The notes under the pieces were generated by a model. That model ran no database searches. It was not told the DNA's origin and worked only from the letters and a program-made list of their open reading frames with translations. This document shows, piece by piece, positions 33,476 to 40,848 of a DNA stretch of 40,939 bases. The DNA is taken from the NCBI GenBank assembly GCA_017940895.1, contig JAGAXM010000003.1, positions 1 to 40,939 of the forward strand. Reading direction: 5' to 3'. The translations under genes and the position numbers were made by a program. Each line of letters begins with the position of its first letter. The stretch's first letter is position 1. The DNA is from Clostridiales bacterium (GTDB lineage: Bacteria; Bacillota; Clostridia; Saccharofermentanales; Saccharofermentanaceae).

Positions 33476-34015
33476 ATGAGTCTTAAAGAAACAAGCAAGT
33501 TTATATCACTTATACTTAGACACAAGCCTGAAGCAATTGGGATAACACTTGATGAGCATGGTTGGGCTAATGTCAACGAACTTATTGAAGGAATATCGAA
33601 GACACAACCAATTGATATGGCTACGTTGGAGCAGATAGTTGCAGAAGATGAGAAGCAACGCTATTCGTTCAATGAGGATAAGACATTGATTCGAGCAAAC
33701 CAAGGGCATTCTATTCCTGTAGATGTTGAACTTGAAGAAAAAGAACCGCCAGAGTTTTTATATCATGGAACAGGTGAGAAATATGTAGCATCTATAGATG
33801 TTCAGGGTTTGATTCCGAAGTCTCGGTTATATGTTCATTTGTCATCTGATTCAGATACAGCTAAAAAAGTTGGACAACGCCATGGAAGCCCTGTGATCTA
33901 TGTAGTAAATAGCGGAAGAATGTTCCGTGATGGATATATATTCTATCAATCTGTTAACGGTGTCTGGTTGACTAAAAAAGTTCCTTTGCATTATTTGGAT
34001 AAACAGGAGGCATGA
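33476..34015 (+). CDS. kptA: RNA 2'-phosphotransferase, KptA/Tpt1 family
   Basis: The 179-aa enzyme of the Tpt1 family moves an RNA 2'-phosphate to NAD+, yielding ADP-ribose 1'',2''-cyclic phosphate. The family residues are visible: SLILRHKP (R15, H16), LIRANQGHS (R73), LYHGT (H97), LYVHLS (H121) and VGQRHGSP (R135). Its biological RNA target in bacteria, which lack the tRNA splicing that needs Tpt1, is not settled. GGAGATGG precedes the ATG. It lies 85 bp after the ImmA gene and 3 bp before the RhuM gene. Confidence 0.92.
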   Translation: MSLKETSKFISLILRHKPEAIGITLDEHGWANVNELIEGISKTQPIDMATLEQIVAEDEKQRYSFNEDKTLIRANQGHSIPVDVELEEKEPPEFLYHGTGEKYVASIDVQGLIPKSRLYVHLSSDSDTAKKVGQRHGSPVIYVVNSGRMFRDGYIFYQSVNGVWLTKKVPLHYLDKQEA

Positions 34016-34018
34016 CGA

Positions 34019-35101
34019 ATGTCGGAGAATGATAATGATGACAAGAAAAAATATATAAAGAATAGCACAGCCGATTTTCTTGTGTTTACCAAGAATGCCG
34101 GTGATGTTGTTGAGGTTCGCGTTCAAGATAATAATGTCTGGCTTACACAAAAAGCATTGGGACAGTTGTTTGATGTTGACCGCAGCGTTGTTGCTAAGCA
34201 CTTGACGAATATTTTTAAAGAAGGTGAACTTGACGAGAAATCAACTTGTGCAAATTTTGCACAAGTTGCCGATAACGGTAAAACATATCAATATAAGTTT
34301 TATAATCTTGCTGCTATTATTGCAGTCGGCTACAGGGTCAACTCTTCTCGTGCAACACAGTTCAGACAGTGGGCTACTAAGGTATTAGAGACTTTTACAA
34401 AGCAAGGATATGTGCTTGATAAGGAGAGACTTATTAATGGGCAGATATTCGATGATGACTATTTTGATCACTTGCTATCCGAGATTCAGGAAATCCGTGC
34501 AAGCGAGAGGCGTTTCTATCAAAAGATAACTGATATATATGCGACGGCAGTTGATTATTCGCTTGATAGTAAGATTACTCGTGACTTCTTTGCTACCGTC
34601 CAGAACAAAATGCACTATGCAATACACGGCAATACAGCGGCTGAGGTGATATACAACAGAGCTGATCACGAGAAGAAAAACATGGGGCTTACTTCTTGGA
34701 AGAATGCTCCGGATGGTAAGATCGTCAAGGCTGACGTCTCAATCGCCAAGAACTATCTTACAAGACCTGAGATGCAGGAATTAAACGAGATCGTCACGAT
34801 GTACTTGGATTATGCTGCCCGACAGGCAAGAAGACATATCCCTATGACGATGGCTGACTGGGCAGGAAAGCTTGATGCTTTCTTAAAGTTCAATGATGCA
34901 GAGATACTTGAAGATAAGGGGAAAGTTACTGCTGAGATTGCAAAGGCTTTTGCGGAGAAAGAATTTGAGCAGTACCGTGTTATTCAGGACAAACTATATC
35001 AGAGTGATTTTGATAAGTTGGTATCTGACGCAGATTCAGCTTCTGAAGACAAACCGAAGAATCGGTCTGTCGATCCTGAAGATGATAACAATGATTCTTG
35101 A
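34019..35101 (+). CDS. RhuM-family (virulence RhuM-like) protein
   Basis: The 360-aa protein of the RhuM family first noted on Salmonella SPI-3 shows the usual order: VWLTQKALGQLFDVDRSVVAKHL (about 41-64), GYRVNSSRATQFRQWAT, GYVLDKERL, then a long helical segment and HIPMTMADWAGKLDAFL. The N-terminal part looks like a DNA-binding KilA-N/helix-turn-helix-type region, an inference. The molecular role is unknown. AGGAGG lies 3 bp after the kptA stop and they are probably co-translated. The C-terminal end is Asp/Ser-rich and disordered. Confidence 0.85.
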   Translation: MSENDNDDKKKYIKNSTADFLVFTKNAGDVVEVRVQDNNVWLTQKALGQLFDVDRSVVAKHLTNIFKEGELDEKSTCANFAQVADNGKTYQYKFYNLAAIIAVGYRVNSSRATQFRQWATKVLETFTKQGYVLDKERLINGQIFDDDYFDHLLSEIQEIRASERRFYQKITDIYATAVDYSLDSKITRDFFATVQNKMHYAIHGNTAAEVIYNRADHEKKNMGLTSWKNAPDGKIVKADVSIAKNYLTRPEMQELNEIVTMYLDYAARQARRHIPMTMADWAGKLDAFLKFNDAEILEDKGKVTAEIAKAFAEKEFEQYRVIQDKLYQSDFDKLVSDADSASEDKPKNRSVDPEDDNNDS

Positions 35102-35179
35102 CAGCGTTATCAAGTAAACAGCATAATATCAATAGCGGTAAGTAATCAATCTTTTATGATTAACGAGGAGTGATAACAC

Positions 35180-35287
35180 ATCGCTGATAACAAATTGATA
35201 ACACCAGTTCGGATACCCAATAGACACAGGATATTAGAACGCAAATGGAATCAATATAAATCAAGGCTCTTATACAAAACAAGTTAG
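35180..35287 (+). other. Possible short ORF with non-standard start; right border of cassette
   Basis: GAGGAG (35165-35170) is followed nine bases later by ATC and a 34-codon frame (ADNKLITPVRIPNRHRILER at its start) ending at TAG 35287. Without ATG, GTG or TTG at the right place it is either broken (ATG to ATC) or unused. Three TGATAACA copies occur at about 35171-35210. The rest of 35102-35295 shows nothing further. Confidence 0.2.
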
Positions 35288-35295
35288 GATTAGTT

Positions 35296-36402
35296 TTAAC
35301 TTGGGGAGTAAGAATCCGTTATATGATCCATGTCGATCTCGCTGTCGAAGAACCATCTGATCCATGCATTACCGTCTGCATTCGAATTGTATTCGTTATA
35401 CAGTGCTTCATACTCCGCTTCGCTGATCTCGTTGCCGTCCGCGTCGTAATAAGTCATCACCGTTCCCGCATCTTCAGCAAGTTCTGAGCAGACCACGTCA
35501 AACACGATCCTGTTATCCTGAATCGACAGATACCCGTAATCGTTATAGACACAGGTTATTCCGTAACTGTGGCAGTCATGAACGAGATATCTGTACACGC
35601 CGCCGTCCTGATAATAAGAAACCGGAAGACCGATAGAAAAGTCAGGATAATTCGAAGATCTGTAATCAACAGAAGGATCTTCAAGATCAGACTCCAGCTC
35701 GACAATGCTGCCGTCAGAAGTAACCTCATATATCCACAACTGAGTTACAGGACCGTTGTTATACTCGGCGCGCTTACAAACTTCAAGCAAACCGTCTTGA
35801 TCAAAATCGGTGATCGCATACACGCAATACCAATCAGGCTCCACATTATCTTCGTCGGACAAACGCCAGACATCGATGTTGTCATAGATTGTCTGAAGCT
35901 GCCATGCGTACTCCTCATCAATCGGCTCACGTACCGAAGAAGCCGGGATGAAGACTAATTCATCATTTATAAACTCCACAGTTCCCGTAGTATAACTGTC
36001 AGGATATATATACTCCTCAACGTTAAGAACTCCGTCTTCAAACGACTTTATCGTATAGCTGTGATCCATTTCTCCCAGAGTATAGAAAACCTGATTGTAT
36101 ACATCATAGAGGACGATAGTTACTACTACGTATCCGCTGCCGTGCTGAATGTCCGTGATCACGTCATCGTACCCGTCGCCGGTAAAATCATAGATAATAT
36201 TCTGCTCAGGATATTCATCGGAACTCATACGGAAAGCCACGCCGTAACCGCCAATATACTCGTCCAGATCTCTTATCGCCTGCTCCATATCAAGCGTTGT
36301 CTCCGTAGCAGACTCAGAAGATTCCGCAGGTGCGTTGTCACACGCTGTAAGCGACATTAAAACCGCTGCCGCGAGTACCAAAGATATTATCTTTCTTTTC
36401 AT
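35296..36402 (-). CDS. Lipoprotein with VCBS/FG-GAP-like segments
   Basis: The 368-aa exported lipoprotein has a Lys/Arg N terminus, hydrophobic core and lipobox SLTAC (Cys near 19). Two Asp-rich calcium-binding-like segments are visible, YDFTGDGYDDVITDI and ITDFDQDGLLEVCKRAEYN, the pattern of FG-GAP/VCBS repeats, as in the lipoprotein at 29005-29781. Function is unknown. ATG 36402 has AAGAG nine bases upstream; an ATG six bases earlier is possible. It is the last gene of the leftward run starting at 37976. Confidence 0.75.
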   Translation of the reverse strand: MKRKIISLVLAAAVLMSLTACDNAPAESSESATETTLDMEQAIRDLDEYIGGYGVAFRMSSDEYPEQNIIYDFTGDGYDDVITDIQHGSGYVVVTIVLYDVYNQVFYTLGEMDHSYTIKSFEDGVLNVEEYIYPDSYTTGTVEFINDELVFIPASSVREPIDEEYAWQLQTIYDNIDVWRLSDEDNVEPDWYCVYAITDFDQDGLLEVCKRAEYNNGPVTQLWIYEVTSDGSIVELESDLEDPSVDYRSSNYPDFSIGLPVSYYQDGGVYRYLVHDCHSYGITCVYNDYGYLSIQDNRIVFDVVCSELAEDAGTVMTYYDADGNEISEAEYEALYNEYNSNADGNAWIRWFFDSEIDMDHITDSYSPS

Positions 36403-36418
36403 ATTCATTAACTCTTAT

Positions 36419-36895
36419 TTATGACTCATTAACGAGCTTTCCCGTGATATGCTCCGGGATCAGTTCAAGACACTGCGCTCTCGGAAGCGCGAACTCAACT
36501 TCATGCCTGATATACTCTTCATCGTTCGTAAACTTGCGGCACAGGTTCGTTCCTATCTTCAATATGAGATCGGGATCCGTGACAAATCTGATCCTGCCGA
36601 AAACAACAACAGACGTTATATTGAGAGCCCATTCGCCTTCCTTGCGAAAACCTTCATCCATAACACAGTAGCTCACCTTATCGCACTTCATTATGGAATC
36701 GATCTTGTGGCCTTCTTTGGCACCGTGAAAGTAGAGCTTACCGTCTTCTTCGCAATACCAGTGGTCGAGCGGGATGCCGTACGGGTATCCGTCATCACCT
36801 ATCATCGAAAGCACACCGCGCGGCTGCTCCTTAAGCACGCGGATGCATTCTTCGTCCGACACCTGCTGTTTGAATCTTCTCATCTTTCTGAACAT
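36419..36895 (-). CDS. Pyridoxamine 5'-phosphate oxidase-like flavin-binding protein
   Basis: The 158-aa split-barrel protein has GVLSMIGDDGYPYGIPLDHWY (about 27-47), KLYFHGAKEGHK and SVVVFGRIRFV, the layout of the NimA/5-nitroimidazole-resistance-like and general flavin-reductase group. It probably binds FMN or F420-like cofactor and reduces a small molecule. AAGGAG precedes the ATG. It is in an operon-like run with the Cys-rich genes upstream. Confidence 0.9.
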   Translation of the reverse strand: MFRKMRRFKQQVSDEECIRVLKEQPRGVLSMIGDDGYPYGIPLDHWYCEEDGKLYFHGAKEGHKIDSIMKCDKVSYCVMDEGFRKEGEWALNITSVVVFGRIRFVTDPDLILKIGTNLCRKFTNDEEYIRHEVEFALPRAQCLELIPEHITGKLVNES

Positions 36896-36935
36896 AACTT
36901 ACTCCTTTTCGATGCCCTTCAGGTTATTTTCCTTC

Positions 36936-37136
36936 TCAACGCCTGTACTCCAATGATATATCTTCGAATGACCTTGTTCCATCGATATATTCACGATAAG
37001 CATTCTCGGGGTCTTTGCCGTGGAACACCTTGCAAAGACCACAGGCATCACAATCTGCAATACAAGGATATCTGTTCAATATATACGACCTGCGTTCATC
37101 AACGGTAGAAAGTTTTATTTCCGGAGCCGCGTCCAT
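36936..37136 (-). CDS. Cys-rich small protein, paralogue 1
   Basis: The 66-aa protein has CIADCDACGLC (C-x3-C-x2-C-x2-C), followed by a YREYIDGTRSFEDISLEY tail. The gene upstream encodes the same architecture, so the two are tandem paralogues. Four closely spaced Cys suggest a metal or Fe-S site. ATG 37136 has AGAGG six bases upstream; the ATG six bases before it touches that site. It is translationally coupled to its paralogue's stop. The family name is not known to me. Confidence 0.7.
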   Translation of the reverse strand: MDAAPEIKLSTVDERRSYILNRYPCIADCDACGLCKVFHGKDPENAYREYIDGTRSFEDISLEYRR

Positions 37137-37138
37137 CT

Positions 37139-37363
37139 TCATCCTCTAATCTGTCTGTTCTGACGGTGCTCTTCCATGTATGCCATGTTGATCTCACTTA
37201 TCTCGCGTTTACCGTCGATATAATCCTGATAAATACCCCACGGGCTTCCGCCGCCGAGCCAGCACGAAGAACAGTTCTCGCACCCACTTCCGCAGTCGAG
37301 CGAAGATCTGATTATCGTCTCCCGCTCTTCTCTCGTAGTGTCCTTGATAAGAATCGATTTCAT
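37139..37363 (-). CDS. Cys-rich small protein, paralogue 2
   Basis: The 74-aa protein has LDCGSGCENCSSCW (C-x3-C-x2-C-x2-C) and the tail IYQDYIDGKREISEINMAYM, matching the neighbour's YxxYIDGxRxxxxIxxxY. ATG 37363 has GAGG eight bases upstream. The longer frame overlaps the HD gene and is unlikely. A metal or Fe-S binding role is inferred from the Cys pattern. Confidence 0.7.
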   Translation of the reverse strand: MKSILIKDTTREERETIIRSSLDCGSGCENCSSCWLGGGSPWGIYQDYIDGKREISEINMAYMEEHRQNRQIRG

Positions 37364-37373
37364 ATGAGATTCC

Positions 37374-37976
37374 TCACGTATTCTCTTCAGAAGCCATCTC
37401 GGCATTAATGACATCTTCGTTCGCAGCCATAGCCTGCAGCGTCATCGTAAGAAGCTTATCAAGCTCCCAGCCGAGCTGCTGCGCGCCACGCTCGATGACC
37501 TCTCTGGAACACCCTGCAGCAAAACCCTTGCTTTTATACTTCTTCTTGAGCGACTTAAGTTCCATGTCTTTCGTGCTTTTCGAAGGTCTCATAAGTGCCG
37601 CGGCCCAGATAAGACCCGTAAGCTCATCCGCAGCGAAAAGCACTTTCTCCATCTCACGCACAGGCTCGACATCTATCGTCGTACCGCAGCCCACCGTTAT
37701 CCCGTAACCGTGCGAGCACACAGCATGGATGATGTCATCACTCACACCGCCGACCCTAAGAAGTTCCGGAGCCTTAAGGCAGTGCTCTTCCGGGTACAGT
37801 TCAAAGTCTATATCGTGCAGGAGACCCACGATCCCCCAATACTCTGCTTCATCAGCATATCCGAGTTCTTCCGCATACCACTTCATTACTGCCTCAACAG
37901 TCAGCGCGTGCTGAATATGAAACGGATCCTTATTGTATTTCTTTAATAGTGTGAATGCTTCTTCCCTGGTAATCAA
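37374..37976 (-). CDS. HD-domain protein
   Basis: The 200-aa predicted metal-dependent phosphohydrolase of the HD superfamily has H23 (HALTVE), the HD pair in GLLHDIDFE, and a further His in AVCSHGYG with an acidic residue in ADELTG. The start is TTG 37976, with GGAGG eight bases upstream, a rare start in this window. First gene of the run HD, two Cys-rich proteins, flavin protein, lipoprotein. The substrate is unknown; relatives act on nucleotides or RNA. Confidence 0.85.
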   Translation of the reverse strand: MITREEAFTLLKKYNKDPFHIQHALTVEAVMKWYAEELGYADEAEYWGIVGLLHDIDFELYPEEHCLKAPELLRVGGVSDDIIHAVCSHGYGITVGCGTTIDVEPVREMEKVLFAADELTGLIWAAALMRPSKSTKDMELKSLKKKYKSKGFAAGCSREVIERGAQQLGWELDKLLTMTLQAMAANEDVINAEMASEENT

Positions 37977-38102
37977 ATGACCGCCCTCCGCTATCCTGAT
38001 GATGTGAATGGTTTTATTTTATGCCTAGCGGTTTGATAGGTAAAGAATGCCTGATCACAAATTTACAACATAAAGCATCCCCATAAATTGTAACCGTTCC
38101 TG

Positions 38103-38108
38103 TATAAT
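38103..38108 (+). promoter_or_regulatory. -10 box ahead of the structured RNA
   Basis: TATAAT at 38103-38108 would start transcripts near 38115, just before the 5' strand of the closing stem of the RNA described next. No good -35 hexamer is visible at 16-18 bp. Confidence 0.4.
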
Positions 38109-38114
38109 TGACCT

Positions 38115-38302
38115 TGTGAGACCTGCCTGACTAACGATACCCGGAGAAGTTTTTCTACGAGAGTCGCAAAGCGGTTATCCTTACGGAAAACTACTTTATA
38201 CTTCCGGGACAGGAGATATTCCCATTAGAGCGCATCTCAAAATACGTTACTGGATAACCTCGATGTAAATTGCGCTACCCCGGGTTCTCATATTGGCAGG
38301 TC
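38115..38302 (+). ncRNA. Probable structured RNA, family not recognised
   Basis: About 185 nt fold into a closed, branched structure. The closing stem is GACCTGCC (38120-38127)/GGCAGGTC (38295-38302). Further stems are ACCCGG (38139-38144)/CCGGGT (38280-38285), CGCAA (38165-38169)/TTGCG (38270-38274) and GGTTATCC (38173-38180)/GGATAACC (38252-38259), with two apical hairpins CGGAA/TTCCG (38184-38206) and GAGAT/ATCTC (38213-38238). Stems are nested and perfect and no ORF crosses the region. The strand is set by the -10 box at 38103, but perfect pairing allows either strand. 6S RNA or the clostridial raiA motif are possible; I could match neither. Confidence 0.6.
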
Positions 38303-38573
38303 AAAGCGCCGCCCGTGGAGAAGGCGGAGCCGTCGGAGAAGACTTTCCGAGCATCCACGGGAAACAGCGATTGATCAGTTCTATCAATACTGCAGATAAT
38401 CCCAGAGTTATTGTGATTATCATCAACCATTGAAGTGTTTTGTCTGATAGTAGTTCAACATGTGTTCCTGCTATGCCCGTTATAAAGGTGGCAGCAGGGA
38501 TACAAAATGAATTTTGAAAAACATAAGTTATCAGACTATTGTTAGCGCCCAGTGATTTTAGCCACTCCCGCGC
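38301..38573 (-). pseudogene. C-terminal remnant of a membrane acyltransferase (acyltransferase-3 type), cut by the IS
   Basis: On the minus strand an open frame without start encodes NSLITYVFQNSFCIPAA, then two membrane helices and LSAVLIELINRCFPW, the typical end of integral membrane O-acyltransferases (SLxIYxxH-like motif, last helix, then an IE-x-x-x-P-W exit). A Ser/Pro/Ala-rich tail ends at TGA 38301. The gene body is missing: the IS21-type element starts at 38540. The frame runs a further 11 codons into the IS end (REWLKSLGAN) before a stop. The tail carries the hairpin CCCGTGGA/TCCACGGG (38312-38361). Confidence 0.6.
38540..38564 (+). repeat. Left terminal inverted repeat of the IS
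   Basis: The end starts TGTTAGCGCCCAGTGA and continues TTTTAGCCAC. The right end, read inwards on the opposite strand, gives the same start and then CTTTGACCAC, so about 21 of 25 positions match. Confidence 0.8.
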
Positions 38574-38639
38574 TCATTGATTTTAACCAAATTCAGCTCA
38601 TGTAAAATAGCCAACACATCAGCTGATACTTAGATTAGT

Positions 38640-39425
38640 TTATTTGTTTCTGTTCGCCGACGTCGTTATTGAGTAGGTCTCCAGATTCTTGCCTCGATAA
38701 CTCTCGCCTTGGATCATATAGACAACAGCATCGTCGAAGATTCTGTCCAATGCACATTTAAGTGATTCGTCCTCATTGAAGAATTCACACCACTTGTCCG
38801 GCATCAGATTGCTTGTGAAGACCATGGAGTTCGGACCTTCCTTGCTATACCGCCTGTCTACCATGTCAAAGAACAGACGTGTATTTTCTTTGTTGAATAC
38901 ACATCTACCTATCTCATCGATAATCAGACAGGATGGTTTAACAAGTCCATTTACCACCGAACCTTCACGACCGTACTTAATGGCTTCCGAGAAGCGCTGA
39001 TTAAGCTCTGTGGCTTTAAGGAAATATGTCTTATATCCTTGTAAACAGCACTCTCTTCCGTATGCCATAGCCAGATGGGTCTTGCCGACTCCCTGAGGTC
39101 CGATGAATGCCAGATTCCTATTAGCGTGAAGTGTTGCCAATGAGGAAAGTGACTTAAGTTTATCGACGTCCTTACTCCTTATATAACCAAAATCGAATCC
39201 CTGAAAGGTCTTTGGTTCTTTAAGAGGAAGGCGACTCATCTTAAGAAGCGTATTCACAATCGTTTCATCTCTTCGATCTTTAAGATGCCCGAGCAGTTCT
39301 GCGATTGCTTCAAGTTGATCTTTACTGAACTCTTTCTCTTCGGCAAACACTGCTACATCGGTGGCATATGCATCTATCTTAAGAGCCTTAGCGGATATTT
39401 GAATAGCATCAAATACATTATTCAT
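38640..39425 (-). CDS. istB: IstB-like helper ATPase of the IS21 element
   Basis: The 261-aa AAA+ ATPase has Walker A GPQGVGKT (109-116), Walker B CLIIDE (166-171) and a sensor Asn in VFTSNL. It assembles on target DNA and directs the transposase. The start overlaps the istA stop by 8 bp, with GGAGGG inside istA nine bases before the ATG, so it is translationally coupled. The length is normal and the gene intact. Confidence 0.95.
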   Translation of the reverse strand: MNNVFDAIQISAKALKIDAYATDVAVFAEEKEFSKDQLEAIAELLGHLKDRRDETIVNTLLKMSRLPLKEPKTFQGFDFGYIRSKDVDKLKSLSSLATLHANRNLAFIGPQGVGKTHLAMAYGRECCLQGYKTYFLKATELNQRFSEAIKYGREGSVVNGLVKPSCLIIDEIGRCVFNKENTRLFFDMVDRRYSKEGPNSMVFTSNLMPDKWCEFFNEDESLKCALDRIFDDAVVYMIQGESYRGKNLETYSITTSANRNK

Positions 39426-40725
39426 CTTCGAGTCCCTCCGCGAAGTTGAATTTCTCGAAGCCAGTTCTGGTTACAGGCATCTTTATCTGATAGATCTTTT
39501 CCTTAACAGGTGCCGTCGGCATTTCTTCCGGCTGCTCCAGCGAGTACTGATCGTCACAGAAACTGTCTCTTCTGCTCCAGGTAACGTTATGTTCTGCCAG
39601 CACCTGCTCCATATCGTCGCTATAGATTGTCAGCTTATATCCATCGCGTCTTATGCGGCATTCTTTCCTTGGATACCAGTATGGAACACCGAATCGTCTG
39701 CCTTCGTAGTTAACGAATCCATCGAAGGTTATCTTACGTTTAGGACAGAGATATGCGAGCGTAGAATCGTTATGTCGCAGTACTGAAGCTCTGCTAAGAC
39801 AGTTGGAACTATGTGCATCGCAAGGGACATCGGCAACTGCGCGACTATACTCGCTGTTTCTTTTGTCGCACCACTTTAATGCTTCGAAGTTAAGATCGGT
39901 TATGTTACCAAAGACCCTGTATGCCAAAAAGTTTGTCTTTACATATCTGACAAGACGTTCGACCTTTCCTTTGGTAAACGGGTGACGGGGCTTACATAGC
40001 TTTGTCTTAAACCCCACCGTATCCATAAATACTTCATAGTCCTTCTGCCATATAGGATGTCTGTCCTCATCTCTTCCGATAACAACACTTTTCATGTTGT
40101 CTGTCAGGATGTACTCAGGGACACCCATATATTCGAAGCCGTGGAGCATACCGATAAACAGATTCTCTTGTTTGGCATTAGGGAAGAACTCGATATAACG
40201 GTTTCCGCAGTGGTGACAGACCATAGCAAAACAAGCAGCTCTATAGTCTCCGCCGGATCCGTTCTCGACATGTACGAATCCCCAGTCCATTTGATATGCC
40301 TCGCCGGGAGTGGTTCTATATCTTCTTCCACGATTACCTTGGCTGGATACCACCTGTCGCTTGGGTGGTAGAAGGTGTTTGTGGCTTTGAATGTATCTCT
40401 TCAAAGTGGATTTGCTGCCTTTATAACCAAGCGCTTGAATTCTTTCAAAGCAAACGTTCGAGTTGGATACACCGTGAGCCAACAATTCATCGATATATTC
40501 CTCAAAGCCTGTGAGAACTGTACGGGCGGGTTTGTGCCCGGCGTTCCCATGAGATTTGAAAACAAATCCATTGCGTTTAAGCCGCCTCAGCTTAGATCTG
40601 CTTATGCCCGTACGACGTTCGAGCTCTGCCAGATTGATCTTAGACAGATCAAAGGAGTTGCCTTGCTCCTTCTTCATCTCATCTATTGCTTGTGATATAT
40701 TTTCTTTAAAGTCATTGCGTGTCAA
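39418..40725 (-). CDS. istA: IstA transposase of the IS21 element
   Basis: The 435-aa DDE transposase has an N-terminal helix-turn-helix region (about 28-60, ELERRTGISRSKLRRLK) and a catalytic core with D147 (YQMDWG), D209 (LTDNMK) and E256 (KGKVERLVRYVK). A C-terminal beta-barrel-like part includes VNYEGRRFGVPY. It cuts and joins the element ends. AGGAGG lies upstream of the ATG. No frameshift or stop is seen, so the element may be active. Confidence 0.95.
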   Translation of the reverse strand: MTRNDFKENISQAIDEMKKEQGNSFDLSKINLAELERRTGISRSKLRRLKRNGFVFKSHGNAGHKPARTVLTGFEEYIDELLAHGVSNSNVCFERIQALGYKGSKSTLKRYIQSHKHLLPPKRQVVSSQGNRGRRYRTTPGEAYQMDWGFVHVENGSGGDYRAACFAMVCHHCGNRYIEFFPNAKQENLFIGMLHGFEYMGVPEYILTDNMKSVVIGRDEDRHPIWQKDYEVFMDTVGFKTKLCKPRHPFTKGKVERLVRYVKTNFLAYRVFGNITDLNFEALKWCDKRNSEYSRAVADVPCDAHSSNCLSRASVLRHNDSTLAYLCPKRKITFDGFVNYEGRRFGVPYWYPRKECRIRRDGYKLTIYSDDMEQVLAEHNVTWSRRDSFCDDQYSLEQPEEMPTAPVKEKIYQIKMPVTRTGFEKFNFAEGLEDE

Positions 40726-40823
40726 AATACCTCCTTTGCTGATGTGTTGGCTTTATCAGTATAAAGGAAAACGCAATGGCTTTTTATGTGAGCTATGTTT
40801 GGTCGTTTTTGATGGCCCCGTGG

Positions 40824-40848
40824 TGGTCAAAGTCACTGGGCGCTAACA
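40824..40848 (-). repeat. Right terminal inverted repeat of the IS
   Basis: Counterpart of the left end; the last bases on the plus strand are TCACTGGGCGCTAACA. Beyond it, 40849-40939 holds no recognisable gene. Confidence 0.8.

Larger units (their letters stand above)
38540..40848. mobile_element. Complete IS21-family insertion sequence
   Basis: The ends carry inverted TGTTAGCGCCCAGTGA (38540-38555, and its complement 40833-40848, with one mismatch near the inner edge). A second motif similar to the first lies inside the left end (TGATTTTA at 38553 and 38577), as in IS21 ends with repeated transposase sites. Inside are intact istA and istB genes on the minus strand. Size is about 2.3 kb. 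No target duplication could be recognised (left flank ...GACTAT, right flank TCGCAT...). Confidence 0.88.

Noticed and set aside
38115..38302. 6S RNA
   Set aside because: The length and closing stem fit, but the apical part is branched with two hairpins and I could not place the central bubble, so the name was not given.
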